DNA of 12,859 nucleotides, taken from assembly GCA_947456845.1 (NCBI GenBank), contig CANGUJ010000066.1, positions 1 to 12,859 of the forward strand, written 5' to 3'. The first letter of the stretch is position 1; the number at the start of each line of letters is the position of its first letter. Position numbers and translations under genes: made by a program. The notes beneath the pieces were generated by a model. That model was not told the origin of the DNA. It saw nothing but the letters and a program-made list of their open reading frames with translations, and ran no database searches. Positions 6,255-12,859 of the stretch are shown piece after piece. Origin of the DNA: Burkholderiales bacterium. GTDB lineage: Bacteria; Pseudomonadota; Gammaproteobacteria; Burkholderiales; JAEUOS01.

Positions 6255-8840
6255 GTGTCCGTGGTCGTCCAGAATACGTCCGCACCCCGCTATCGCCAGG
6301 AGCTGGTAAGTGGTCGAAAGGGCATATTCGCCAGTTTCAACAATGGCGGCTCGGCGCGACGCCTGCTCGCCGCCCACTGCAGGCTTGTCGACCGCGTGCT
6401 CGCCACCCTTTGGCGCGATGCCGGTCTCGCCGACCGGGCCGCGCTCATCGCCGTCGGCGGCTATGGTCGCGGCGAGCTCTACCCGCACTCCGATGTCGAT
6501 GTGCTGCTGCTGCTACCCGAAGACGCGTCAGCAGACACGCGCAGCGCTCTGGAGGCGTTGATCGGACTGTTCTGGGACATCGGTATCGAGGTGGGCCATA
6601 GCATCCGCACGCTCGACGAATGCTTCACCGAGGCGGCCGCGGACATCACCGTCCAGACCACCCTCATCGAAGCCAGGCGGCTGGCCGGGAGCAGTCATTT
6701 GTTCCTCGCCCTGCAAACCGGCACCCGGGCCCGGCTCAATCCGCGCGACTTCTACACCGCCAAGAAGCTGGAACTCGAGCAGCGCCACACTAAGTACCAG
6801 GATACGCCGTACAGCCTGGAGCCCAACTGCAAGGAAAGTCCGGGGGGCCTGCGGGACCTGCAGGTCATCCTCTGGATCGCCCGCGCTGCCGACCTCGGCA
6901 CCAGCTGGCGGGAACTCGCGGCGCGCGGCGTGATCACGCGCAACGAAGCCGCCATGCTGGGCAAGCGCGAATCGCTGCTGCAAACCATCCGCGTACATCT
7001 GCATCTGATCGCCGGCCGCCGCGAGGATAGACTGCTGTTCGATCACCAAACCCAGCTCGCCCAGGCGTTCGGCTACGCAGCGACCGTATCCAAGCGCGCC
7101 AGCGAACAGCTGATGCAGCGGTACTACGTGAACTGTCGATGGATCATCCAGTTGAACACGATCCTGCTGCAGAACATATCCAGCCAGTTGTTTCCGGGCG
7201 CAGCCTTCGAGGCGCATCCGATCAACGAGCGCTTCCACGCCGAACGCGACATGCTCGCGGCCAGCGACCCGGCCGTGTTCGAGACCCATCCCGGCGCGCT
7301 GCTCGAATGCTTCCAGTTGCTCCAGGAACACGCGACCCTCAAGGGCATGACCGCGCCGACGCTGCGCGCGCTGTGGCGCTCGCGCAACCGCATGGACGCG
7401 GAATTCCGGCGCGACCCCGCGAACCGCGAACGGTTTCTGCACATCCTGCAAAGCCCGCGCGGGCTGGTACACGAACTCAGGCGCATGAATCAGTGGGGCA
7501 TTCTCGGGCGCTACCTGCCGCCGTTCAAGAGAATCATCGGCCAGATGCAACACGACCTGTTCCACGTCTATACCGTGGACCAGCATATCCTGACTGTTGT
7601 GCGCAATGTCAGGCGCTTCACCATGCTGGAGTTCGCGCACGAGTACCCGATGTGCTCGCGCCTGATCGCGAGTTTCGAGCGCCATTGGCTGATCTATGTG
7701 GCTGCCCTGTTCCATGACATTGCCAAAGGCCGCGGTGGCGACCATTCGCTGCTCGGCCGTGCCGACGCCAAGGCGTTTTGCAAGGCCCATGGCATCAGCC
7801 GCGAAGATACCGACCTGGTGATCTTTCTGGTCGAGCATCACCTGACGATGTCTTCGGTGGCGCAAAAGCAGGACCTGTCTGACCCGGATACGATCCGCCG
7901 CTTCGCAGACATCGTGCGCGATGAGCGACGCCTGATTGCCTTGTACCTCCTGACCGTGGCCGACATCCGCGGCACCAGCCCAAAGGTCTGGAATGCCTGG
8001 AAAGGCAAGCTGCTGGAGGACCTATTCCGCGCCACCCGCCGCCTGCTGGGCAGCCGGCAGTCGGGCGGCGAGTTCAACTTCGACTCCGACCTGCAGGAAA
8101 AGCAATCCGAGGCGCTGCGCGTACTGTCCCTCTACGGTTTTTCGGCAACGGCGCATCAGCCGCTCTGGAGCCAGCTGGACATGGCGTACTTCCTGCGCCA
8201 TGACGCCAAGGAAATCGCCTGGCAAACCCGCGCGCTGGTGGCTCGCATCAATGCGGCTGAGCCGGTGGTGCGCGCACGCTTCTCGCCCATAGGCGAAGGG
8301 CTTGAGGTCATGGTGTACGTGCGCGACCAGCCGGACCTGTTCGCACGCATTTGCGGCTTTTTCGACCGGCTCAACCTCAATATCCTCGATGCCAAGATCC
8401 ATACGACCAGGAACGGGTACGCGCTCGACACCTTCCTCGTCATGGATACGGGCGGCAGCTACACCGGGGCGCACGGGCAGCCCGAACTGGTCGAGCGCGA
8501 CCTCATGGTTTCACTGTCGGCCAAGGCGCCGCCAAGGCCGCCAATCACCGGCCGCGTATCCCGCCAGGCACGCCATTTCGCCATCGAGCCGGCGGTCAGC
8601 ATCCGCCCGGACGAAAAAGGACAGCGCCACATCCTTTCGGTGACCGCCGGGGACCGGCCCGGCCTGCTGTACCGGATCGCATTGGCACTTTCGCGTCACG
8701 GCATCAGCCTGCAGACCGCGAAGATCACCACCCTGGGCGAGCGCGCCGAGGACGTATTCCTCATCTACGGCGAAGCGCTGTCGAACCCGAAATCGGTGCT
8801 TGCCATCGAAACCGACCTGGTCGAGACGCTCCGGCAATAG
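6255..8840 (+). CDS. glnD: Bifunctional PII uridylyltransferase / uridylyl-removing enzyme
   Basis: GlnD is the cytosolic glutamine sensor: at low glutamine it uridylylates PII (GlnB/GlnK), at high glutamine it removes UMP, and so controls glutamine synthetase and NtrBC. The 861 residues show the full architecture: a nucleotidyltransferase domain with GGYGRGELYPHSDVDVLL (68-85; metal-binding Asp80 and Asp82), the GlnD linker with 'NCKESPGGLRDLQ', an HD domain with FHDIAKG (486-492, His487-Asp488) and GGDHS (494-498), and two C-terminal ACT domains starting near residues 683 and 792 (the second with 'GDRPGLLYRIA'). Both activities are thus expected. The start is taken as GTG 6255; another GTG at 6261 is possible, and neither has a clear Shine-Dalgarno sequence. 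It lies 19 nt after map, so it is probably co-transcribed and perhaps translated by coupling. Confidence 0.96.
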   Translation: MSVVVQNTSAPRYRQELVSGRKGIFASFNNGGSARRLLAAHCRLVDRVLATLWRDAGLADRAALIAVGGYGRGELYPHSDVDVLLLLPEDASADTRSALEALIGLFWDIGIEVGHSIRTLDECFTEAAADITVQTTLIEARRLAGSSHLFLALQTGTRARLNPRDFYTAKKLELEQRHTKYQDTPYSLEPNCKESPGGLRDLQVILWIARAADLGTSWRELAARGVITRNEAAMLGKRESLLQTIRVHLHLIAGRREDRLLFDHQTQLAQAFGYAATVSKRASEQLMQRYYVNCRWIIQLNTILLQNISSQLFPGAAFEAHPINERFHAERDMLAASDPAVFETHPGALLECFQLLQEHATLKGMTAPTLRALWRSRNRMDAEFRRDPANRERFLHILQSPRGLVHELRRMNQWGILGRYLPPFKRIIGQMQHDLFHVYTVDQHILTVVRNVRRFTMLEFAHEYPMCSRLIASFERHWLIYVAALFHDIAKGRGGDHSLLGRADAKAFCKAHGISREDTDLVIFLVEHHLTMSSVAQKQDLSDPDTIRRFADIVRDERRLIALYLLTVADIRGTSPKVWNAWKGKLLEDLFRATRRLLGSRQSGGEFNFDSDLQEKQSEALRVLSLYGFSATAHQPLWSQLDMAYFLRHDAKEIAWQTRALVARINAAEPVVRARFSPIGEGLEVMVYVRDQPDLFARICGFFDRLNLNILDAKIHTTRNGYALDTFLVMDTGGSYTGAHGQPELVERDLMVSLSAKAPPRPPITGRVSRQARHFAIEPAVSIRPDEKGQRHILSVTAGDRPGLLYRIALALSRHGISLQTAKITTLGERAEDVFLIYGEALSNPKSVLAIETDLVETLRQ

Positions 8841-8847
8841 CTTCTTC

Positions 8848-8869
8848 GGCCGGCACACAATGCCGGGCC
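8848..8869. other. Hairpin between the convergent glnD and anbu genes
   Basis: CCGGCA, a CACAA loop and TGCCGG form a six-pair stem, extendable by GG/CC across a bulged G, in the 42-nt gap between two stop codons. There is no T-run on either strand, so a conventional intrinsic terminator is not shown. It may still block 3' exonucleases or pause polymerase. Confidence 0.35.
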
Positions 8870-8882
8870 GGGCCAGGTGCCC

Positions 8883-9617
8883 TCAGGTCTTCCAGTAGCC
8901 CGGCTCGGGAAGCTCGTTGAACACCTTCTTGAGCTGCGCGGCCCAGCTGCCGCGAATGGAAGCGAAATAATCGTCGCGCCCGTCGATCAGCTTGTGCTTG
9001 GTGACCTTCAGGGAATCGCGCTCGTAGCACATCAGGTCGAGCGGCAACCCTACCGAAAGATTCGACTTGATGGTCGAATCCATCGAGATGAGCGCGCACT
9101 TCGCCACTTCATCAAGGCTCAGGCCGCCGCCGATCACCCTGTCGAGAATCGGCTTGCCGTACTTGGATTCGCCGATCTGGAAATACGGTGTCTCGCCGGT
9201 TGCCTCGATGAAGTTGCCGGCGGAATAGACGTTGAAAAGGCGCGGCTCCTCGCTACCGACCTGGCCGCCGAAGATCAGGTTGACATTGAACTCGATGCCG
9301 AATTCCTTGAGCGACTGCGCGTCGCGCGCATACACCTTGCGCACCGCGTCACCCACCAGTTTCGCCGCCGAAAACATGTTGGGACAGGAGGCAAGGCTTT
9401 TTTCGCCCGGATTGCCCATCTGCGCCTTGAGACCGCTCGCCACCGCCTGGCTGACCGCCAGGTTGCCGGCGGTCAGAAGCACCATCACGCGTTCGCCGGG
9501 CACCTCGTAGATGTGCATCTTCCGAAAAGTGCTGATCTGGTCAACGCCCGCGTTGGTACGGGAATCCGAGAGAAACACCAGTCCGGCATCGAGCCGGATG
9601 GCGACACAGTAGGTCAT
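8883..9617 (-). CDS. Anbu-type proteasome homologue (putative Ntn-hydrolase peptidase)
   Basis: The 244-residue product belongs to the bacterial 20S-proteasome-like family known as Anbu ('ancestral beta subunit'). The N-terminus MTYCVAIRLDAGLVFLSDSR is diagnostic: with Met1 removed, Thr1 would be the nucleophile, Asp17 (SDSR) and Lys32 (FRK) take the positions of the proteasome catalytic triad. No signal peptide or propeptide is seen. The ATG at 9617 is chosen for this reason; the frame is open another 42 codons upstream, which would bury the Thr and is Arg/Gly/Pro-rich, non-conserved-looking sequence. The Shine-Dalgarno element is weak. Family members form open-ring or spiral assemblies; their natural substrate is not established. 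It is the last gene of a cluster with alpha-E and ATP-grasp genes, 189 nt behind alpha-E. The related betaproteobacterial HslV-like homologue (BPH) is a less likely identity. Confidence 0.9.
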   Translation of the reverse strand: MTYCVAIRLDAGLVFLSDSRTNAGVDQISTFRKMHIYEVPGERVMVLLTAGNLAVSQAVASGLKAQMGNPGEKSLASCPNMFSAAKLVGDAVRKVYARDAQSLKEFGIEFNVNLIFGGQVGSEEPRLFNVYSAGNFIEATGETPYFQIGESKYGKPILDRVIGGGLSLDEVAKCALISMDSTIKSNLSVGLPLDLMCYERDSLKVTKHKLIDGRDDYFASIRGSWAAQLKKVFNELPEPGYWKT

Positions 9618-9806
9618 TGGGCTTGGTTCCGTTTGGTGGCATCCGCCTGGCTGCTCTTCCTGACGTCGCAATTTTATCGCCGACAAGCAGGACAGGCCCG
9701 GGCAGGCTAATCGCGCGACGGCCGCACGTCCCGCGAGCGGCATCCGCCGCGGTGTGGCCGCGCCTGGCGCGCCTGCGGCTTCGCGAGGTGGCCCCGGCGT
9801 CGGCCT
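9618..9806 (-). other. 189-bp gap between alpha-E and anbu, no gene seen
   Basis: GC-rich sequence with short palindromes (GCCCGGGC and repeated GGCGCG-type motifs). The only A/T-rich patch is GATAAAATT on the minus strand about 65 nt before the anbu ATG; TAAAAT resembles a -10 element but no matching -35 hexamer stands at the right distance. The anbu reading frame stays open through 9743, without signs of coding. No transglutaminase motif was seen. Confidence 0.5.
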
Positions 9807-10751
9807 TCAGGACATGGGAACCAGGAAATCCTGCGAAATCCGGTTGCCCAGGCCCGCGATGCCGTCGAGGAACTTGGTGAGGTAATCATGCAGCCCGACC
9901 TCCAGAATATCGTCGATGCGCCCGTAGCGCAGTTCCGAATAGCCCATGCCGGCGATGCGCTGGGTTTCGCGGGAACGCGCGTTGGCCACGAACCCGAGAA
10001 TCTGGTGCACCTCCTTCATGCAGGCATGCAGCGACCGCGGCATGTCCTCGCGGAGGATCAGCAGTTCCGCCACGCGATTGGGGGTAATCACGTCGCGATA
10101 CACCTTGCGGTAGATCTCGAAGGCGGAGACCGAGCGCAACAGCGCGCCCCACTCGTAATACTCGTTGCTGGTCGTGTCTTCAGGCGCCAGTTCGTCGTAC
10201 TTGACGTCCAGGATGCGCGCGGTGTTGTCGGCTCGCTCCAGGAAGGTGCCCAGGCGGATGAAATGGAACGCCTCGTCCTGAAGCATGGTGCCGACCGTCA
10301 CGCCGCGCGAAAGATGCGAGCGGAACTTGACCCACTCGAAATACTTGGTCAGGTCGCTGCCCTGCATCGCCCCTTGTGCGAGTTGCGTCGCCGACGCTCG
10401 TGCCTCAAGCCAGGTCGTATTGATGGTTTCCCACACCTCGGAGGTGACGGTTCCGCGCACGGCATGACAGTTCTCGCGCGCGGCCTTGAGGCTGGCCAGC
10501 AGCGACGACGGGTTGTCCAGGTCGACGACCATGAAACGCAGCACGTTGCCGGCCTCGATCTTCTCGCCGTGCTTTGCCTTGTAGGCGACCTCCAGTCCGG
10601 TGATCCCGAGCGCCGCCCCCCAATAGCCGCCGGAGGACGCGTGCATCTGCAGCGACATTCGGTAAGTCACGTCTAGCAGCCGGGCCAGGTTCTCGGCGCG
10701 CTCGGTGTAGCGCGCCATCCAGTAGAGGTGGTCCGCAGTCCTGGAGAGCAT
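9807..10751 (-). CDS. Alpha-E domain protein (DUF403)
   Basis: A 314-residue, predicted all-helical cytosolic protein of the alpha-E family, named for a conserved Glu-Arg motif. It starts MLSRTADHLYWMARYTERAE, the typical family N-terminus. The ER motif occurs twice: YTERAENLARLLDVTY (15-30, Glu17) and FLERADNTARILDVKY (170-185, Glu172), 155 residues apart, so the protein looks like an internal tandem duplication. Its biochemical role is unknown; the family almost always accompanies circularly permuted ATP-grasp proteins, and published comparative work suggests joint action in making or modifying a peptide-like compound. The ATG at 10751 is one base after the stop codon of the ATP-grasp gene (TGACATG), with GGAG seven bases upstream inside that gene, so translation is almost surely coupled. 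Confidence 0.92.
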   Translation of the reverse strand: MLSRTADHLYWMARYTERAENLARLLDVTYRMSLQMHASSGGYWGAALGITGLEVAYKAKHGEKIEAGNVLRFMVVDLDNPSSLLASLKAARENCHAVRGTVTSEVWETINTTWLEARASATQLAQGAMQGSDLTKYFEWVKFRSHLSRGVTVGTMLQDEAFHFIRLGTFLERADNTARILDVKYDELAPEDTTSNEYYEWGALLRSVSAFEIYRKVYRDVITPNRVAELLILREDMPRSLHACMKEVHQILGFVANARSRETQRIAGMGYSELRYGRIDDILEVGLHDYLTKFLDGIAGLGNRISQDFLVPMS

Positions 10752-10752
10752 G

Positions 10753-12186
10753 TCAGTTCTCCAGAATCCAGGTGTCCTTGGTGCCGCCTCCCTGCGAGGA
10801 ATTGACCACCAGCGAGCCCTCCTTCAGGGCTACGCGGGTCAAACCGCCGGGCACCATGCGTACTTCCTTGCCAGACAGGACGAACGGCCGCAGATCGATG
10901 TGGCGCGGCGCGATGCCGGATTCGACAAAGGTCGGGCAGGCGGACAGGGCCAGCGTCGGCTGTGCAATGTACTTGTCCGGCGCCGCCTTGACCCGCGACC
11001 GGAAGTCTTCGATTTCAGCCTTGGTGGAGGCGGGGCCCACCAGCATGCCGTAACCGCCGGCGCCGTGCGTTTCCTTGACCACCAGGTCGGCCATGTTGGC
11101 CAGCACGTAGGACAACTCATCGGCCTTGCGGCACTGGTAGGTCGGCACGTTCTTGATGATCGGCTCTTCGGACATGTAGAAGCGGATCATGTCCGGCACA
11201 TAAGGATAGATCGACTTGTCGTCCGCCACGCCTGTGCCGATGGCGTTGGCTAGGGAAACCCTGCCGGCCCGGTATACCGAGAGCAACCCGGCCACCCCCA
11301 GCGCGGACTCGGGCCGGAAAGCAAGCGGATCAAGAAAGTCATCGTCGATACGCCTGTAAATCACGTCAACCCGCTTGGGGCCCTGGGTGGTGCGCATGAA
11401 CACCGTTTCGTCATCGACGAACATGTCCTGGCCCTCGACCAATTCAACTCCCATTTGCTGGGCGAGAAAGGCATGTTCGAAATATGCGCTGTTGTACGCG
11501 CCGGGCGTGAGGACCACGACGGTCGGGTCATCGCTCCCCGCGGGCGCCGCCTGGCGCAGGGTGTCGAGCAGCAGATCGGGGTAATGCTCGACCGGCGCGA
11601 CGCCGTATCGCGAGAAAAGCTCCGGGAACAGCCGCATCATCATGCGCCTGTCCTCGAGCATGTAGGACACCCCCGATGGCACACGCAGATTATCCTCCAG
11701 CACGTAATACTCGGCCGCGTCGGAAGCGGTGTTCGGCAGCGCGGCTCGAACGATATCGACGCCCGAAATCAGTGCATAAAGATTGTTGCGCACCACGATG
11801 TCCTGCATTTCCGGCCGGTACTGGGCGTTGCGGAACACCTGTTCCGCCGGAATCAAGCCGGCCTTGACGATGCGCTGTGCGGAATAGATGTCATGGATGA
11901 AGGCGTTGAGTGCGCATACGCGCTGACGCAAGCCGGTTTCGAGCATGCGCCATTCGGCAGCCGGAATGATGCGCGGCAGGATGTCGAAAGGGATCAGGCG
12001 TTCGGTACCCGATTCCTCGCCGTACACCGCGAAGGTGATGCCGTAGCGGTGAAACGCCGAATCGGCCTCGGCGCGCTTCTGGGCGATTTGCTCGGGCGCC
12101 ATGCCGGCAAGCCAATCCTTGTAGGCGGCGTAGTGCCCGCGCACCGCGCCACCGGGAGCGTGAAGCTCGTCAAAGACATTGTTCAT
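10753..12186 (-). CDS. Circularly permuted type 2 ATP-grasp protein (DUF404/DUF407)
   Basis: The 477-residue product has the features of the circularly permuted ATP-grasp family: YYVLEDNLRVPSGV (160-173), 'VDVIYRRIDDDFLDP', 'NAIGTGVADDKSIYPYVPD', VVKETHGAGGYGM (369-381) and the C-terminal 'SSQGGGTKDTWIL'. Such enzymes probably use ATP to activate a carboxylate and join it to an amine (amidoligase chemistry), but no substrate is known. The start is ATG 12186 (MNNVFDELHAPGGAVRGHY, matching the usual N-terminus); an upstream TTG at 12222 is in frame but lacks support. It is the first gene of the ATP-grasp / alpha-E / anbu cluster; no clear promoter was found in the 127-nt gap after dapB. Confidence 0.92.
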   Translation of the reverse strand: MNNVFDELHAPGGAVRGHYAAYKDWLAGMAPEQIAQKRAEADSAFHRYGITFAVYGEESGTERLIPFDILPRIIPAAEWRMLETGLRQRVCALNAFIHDIYSAQRIVKAGLIPAEQVFRNAQYRPEMQDIVVRNNLYALISGVDIVRAALPNTASDAAEYYVLEDNLRVPSGVSYMLEDRRMMMRLFPELFSRYGVAPVEHYPDLLLDTLRQAAPAGSDDPTVVVLTPGAYNSAYFEHAFLAQQMGVELVEGQDMFVDDETVFMRTTQGPKRVDVIYRRIDDDFLDPLAFRPESALGVAGLLSVYRAGRVSLANAIGTGVADDKSIYPYVPDMIRFYMSEEPIIKNVPTYQCRKADELSYVLANMADLVVKETHGAGGYGMLVGPASTKAEIEDFRSRVKAAPDKYIAQPTLALSACPTFVESGIAPRHIDLRPFVLSGKEVRMVPGGLTRVALKEGSLVVNSSQGGGTKDTWILEN

Positions 12187-12212
12187 CGCTTTTCGCCTAT
12201 TGTTCAAGGGAG

Positions 12213-12249
12213 CAAAAAGCAAAGCTCATGCCCGATCTCAGGGCTCAGC
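12213..12249 (-). terminator. Possible intrinsic terminator after dapB
   Basis: On the minus strand GCT-GA-GCCC, a TGAGATC loop, GGGC-ATG-AGC form an interrupted stem (4 + 3 pairs around an internal loop), followed by TTTGCTTTTTG. It lies 65 nt after the dapB stop and 27 nt before the ATP-grasp start. The T-rich tail fits a terminator, the weak stem does not, so the call is tentative. Confidence 0.35.
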
Positions 12250-12313
12250 CGTATGTCTCGGCGCATGCGGCAAATGCGGATGCGACCCGGATGCCGGTCC
12301 GCGTTTCCCGGCC

Positions 12314-12859
12314 TTATCGAATGCCCAACACATCATGCATGTCGAACAAACCCGCCCCGCTTTCGCGCAGAAACCGGCAGGCACGCAAGGCCCCCTGGGC
12401 ATAAGTCGAGCGGCTCGATGCTTTATGGGTGATCTCGATGCGCTCACCCTGACCGAGGAACATGACGGTGTGATCCCCCACCAGGTCGCCGCCGCGCACC
12501 ACGGCGTAGCCGATGGCGTCGTCGCGACGCACGCCGGTTTCTCCCTTGCGGCCGAATACGGCCACGCCATCGTGATCGCGCCCGAGCGCGCGGGCGGCGA
12601 TTTCACCCATGCGCAGCGCCGTACCGGAAGGCGCATCGACCTTGTTGCGATGATGCGCCTCGACAATCTCGACGTCATATCCCGGCCCGATGGCGCGCGC
12701 GGCGACTTCGATGAGCTTGAACGCTAGGTTGACACCCACGCTCATGTTCGGCGCGAACACCACACCGATGTCGCGGGCCGCAGACGCGATGGTTTCCTTG
12801 CCGGCGGGGTCGAATCCGGTGGTGCCAATCACCGCATTGACGGCCAACCGGCGGCATAG
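12314..12859 (-). CDS. dapB: 4-hydroxy-tetrahydrodipicolinate reductase, C-terminal part (runs off the right edge)
   Basis: DapB reduces 4-hydroxy-tetrahydrodipicolinate with NAD(P)H in the lysine/meso-diaminopimelate pathway, supplying lysine and a peptidoglycan building block. About 181 C-terminal residues are present; the N-terminal dinucleotide-binding part (roughly 85-95 residues) is beyond the edge, and the frame stays open to the last base. Visible motifs: VIGTTGF near the window edge, 'FAPNMSVGVN', and the signature VEAHHRNKVDAPSGTAL with the catalytic His pair and Lys, followed by 'VFGRKGETG', 'VRGGDLVGDHTVMF' and 'ERIEITHKASSR', all typical of the substrate-binding domain. It ends with TAA at 12316-12314, 127 nt before the ATP-grasp gene on the same strand. 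It is probably unrelated to that cluster in function. Confidence 0.95.
   Translation of the reverse strand, partial: LCRRLAVNAVIGTTGFDPAGKETIASAARDIGVVFAPNMSVGVNLAFKLIEVAARAIGPGYDVEIVEAHHRNKVDAPSGTALRMGEIAARALGRDHDGVAVFGRKGETGVRRDDAIGYAVVRGGDLVGDHTVMFLGQGERIEITHKASSRSTYAQGALRACRFLRESGAGLFDMHDVLGIR

Noticed and set aside
6528..7865. 445-codon open frame on the minus strand inside glnD
   Set aside because: It lies opposite conserved GlnD coding sequence, starts at no supported site, and its translation is low-complexity Arg/Ala/Gln-rich. High GC content readily gives such antisense frames.
8848..8869. Bidirectional intrinsic terminator between glnD and anbu
   Set aside because: A hairpin is present, but neither strand has a T-run after it; it is kept only as a hairpin.
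8883..9617. Identity as HslV or BPH instead of Anbu
   Set aside because: No HslU-like ATPase gene is adjacent, and the MTYCVAIRLDAGLVFLSDSR start and the ATP-grasp/alpha-E context fit Anbu.
9618..9743. 42-residue N-terminal extension of Anbu
   Set aside because: It would bury the catalytic Thr, is low-complexity, and the ATG at 9617 gives the exact family N-terminus.
1..12859. CRISPR arrays, IS elements, tRNA or rRNA genes, prophage or defence genes
   Set aside because: No regularly spaced repeats, transposase-like proteins, terminal inverted repeats or RNA gene signatures were seen; nearly all sequence is assigned to housekeeping genes or the Anbu cluster.

Overview
The window is chromosomal core DNA of a GC-rich (roughly 60-65 % by eye) bacterium, most likely a betaproteobacterium. 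This rests on gene order (rpsB-tsf / pyrH-frr-uppS-cdsA-dxr, with map-glnD divergent from rpsB) and on protein character: a PII uridylyltransferase with NT, HD and two ACT domains, and an Anbu-type proteasome homologue beside alpha-E and circularly permuted ATP-grasp genes. The order or genus cannot be resolved from this sequence. No IS elements, phage genes, CRISPR arrays, tRNAs or rRNAs were seen, and nothing looks horizontally acquired.

Left block (1-5107, minus strand; transcription runs right to left): rpsB (S2), tsf (EF-Ts), an intrinsic terminator with a UUCG loop, then pyrH (UMP kinase), frr (ribosome recycling factor), uppS (undecaprenyl-PP synthase), cdsA (CDP-diacylglycerol synthase) and the start of dxr (MEP pathway), cut by the window edge. 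The genes serve translation, pyrimidine nucleotides, lipid-carrier synthesis and phospholipid synthesis. They are tightly packed; uppS and cdsA overlap by 8 nt.

Central control region (5108-5395): a 288-bp divergent intergenic region. A strong sigma70-type promoter for rpsB (TTGATT-17-TATAAT) reads left and a good one for map (TTGAAA-17-TATTAT) reads right; their -10 elements occupy the same bases. The rpsB transcript would carry a leader of about 230 nt with a GNRA-capped hairpin and a strong Shine-Dalgarno-like element set too far upstream to serve the rpsB start.

Right of this (5396-8840, plus strand): map (methionine aminopeptidase) followed 19 nt later by glnD, the bifunctional nitrogen-sensing enzyme that modifies PII.

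Far right (8883-12186, minus strand): a three-gene cluster in transcription order: circularly permuted ATP-grasp, alpha-E, and Anbu proteasome-like peptidase. This is a recognised but poorly understood conserved association, often with a transglutaminase-like gene, which is absent here; a 189-bp non-coding gap separates alpha-E from anbu. It is the most biologically open part of the window. The window ends inside dapB (lysine/diaminopimelate synthesis), also on the minus strand and upstream of the cluster.
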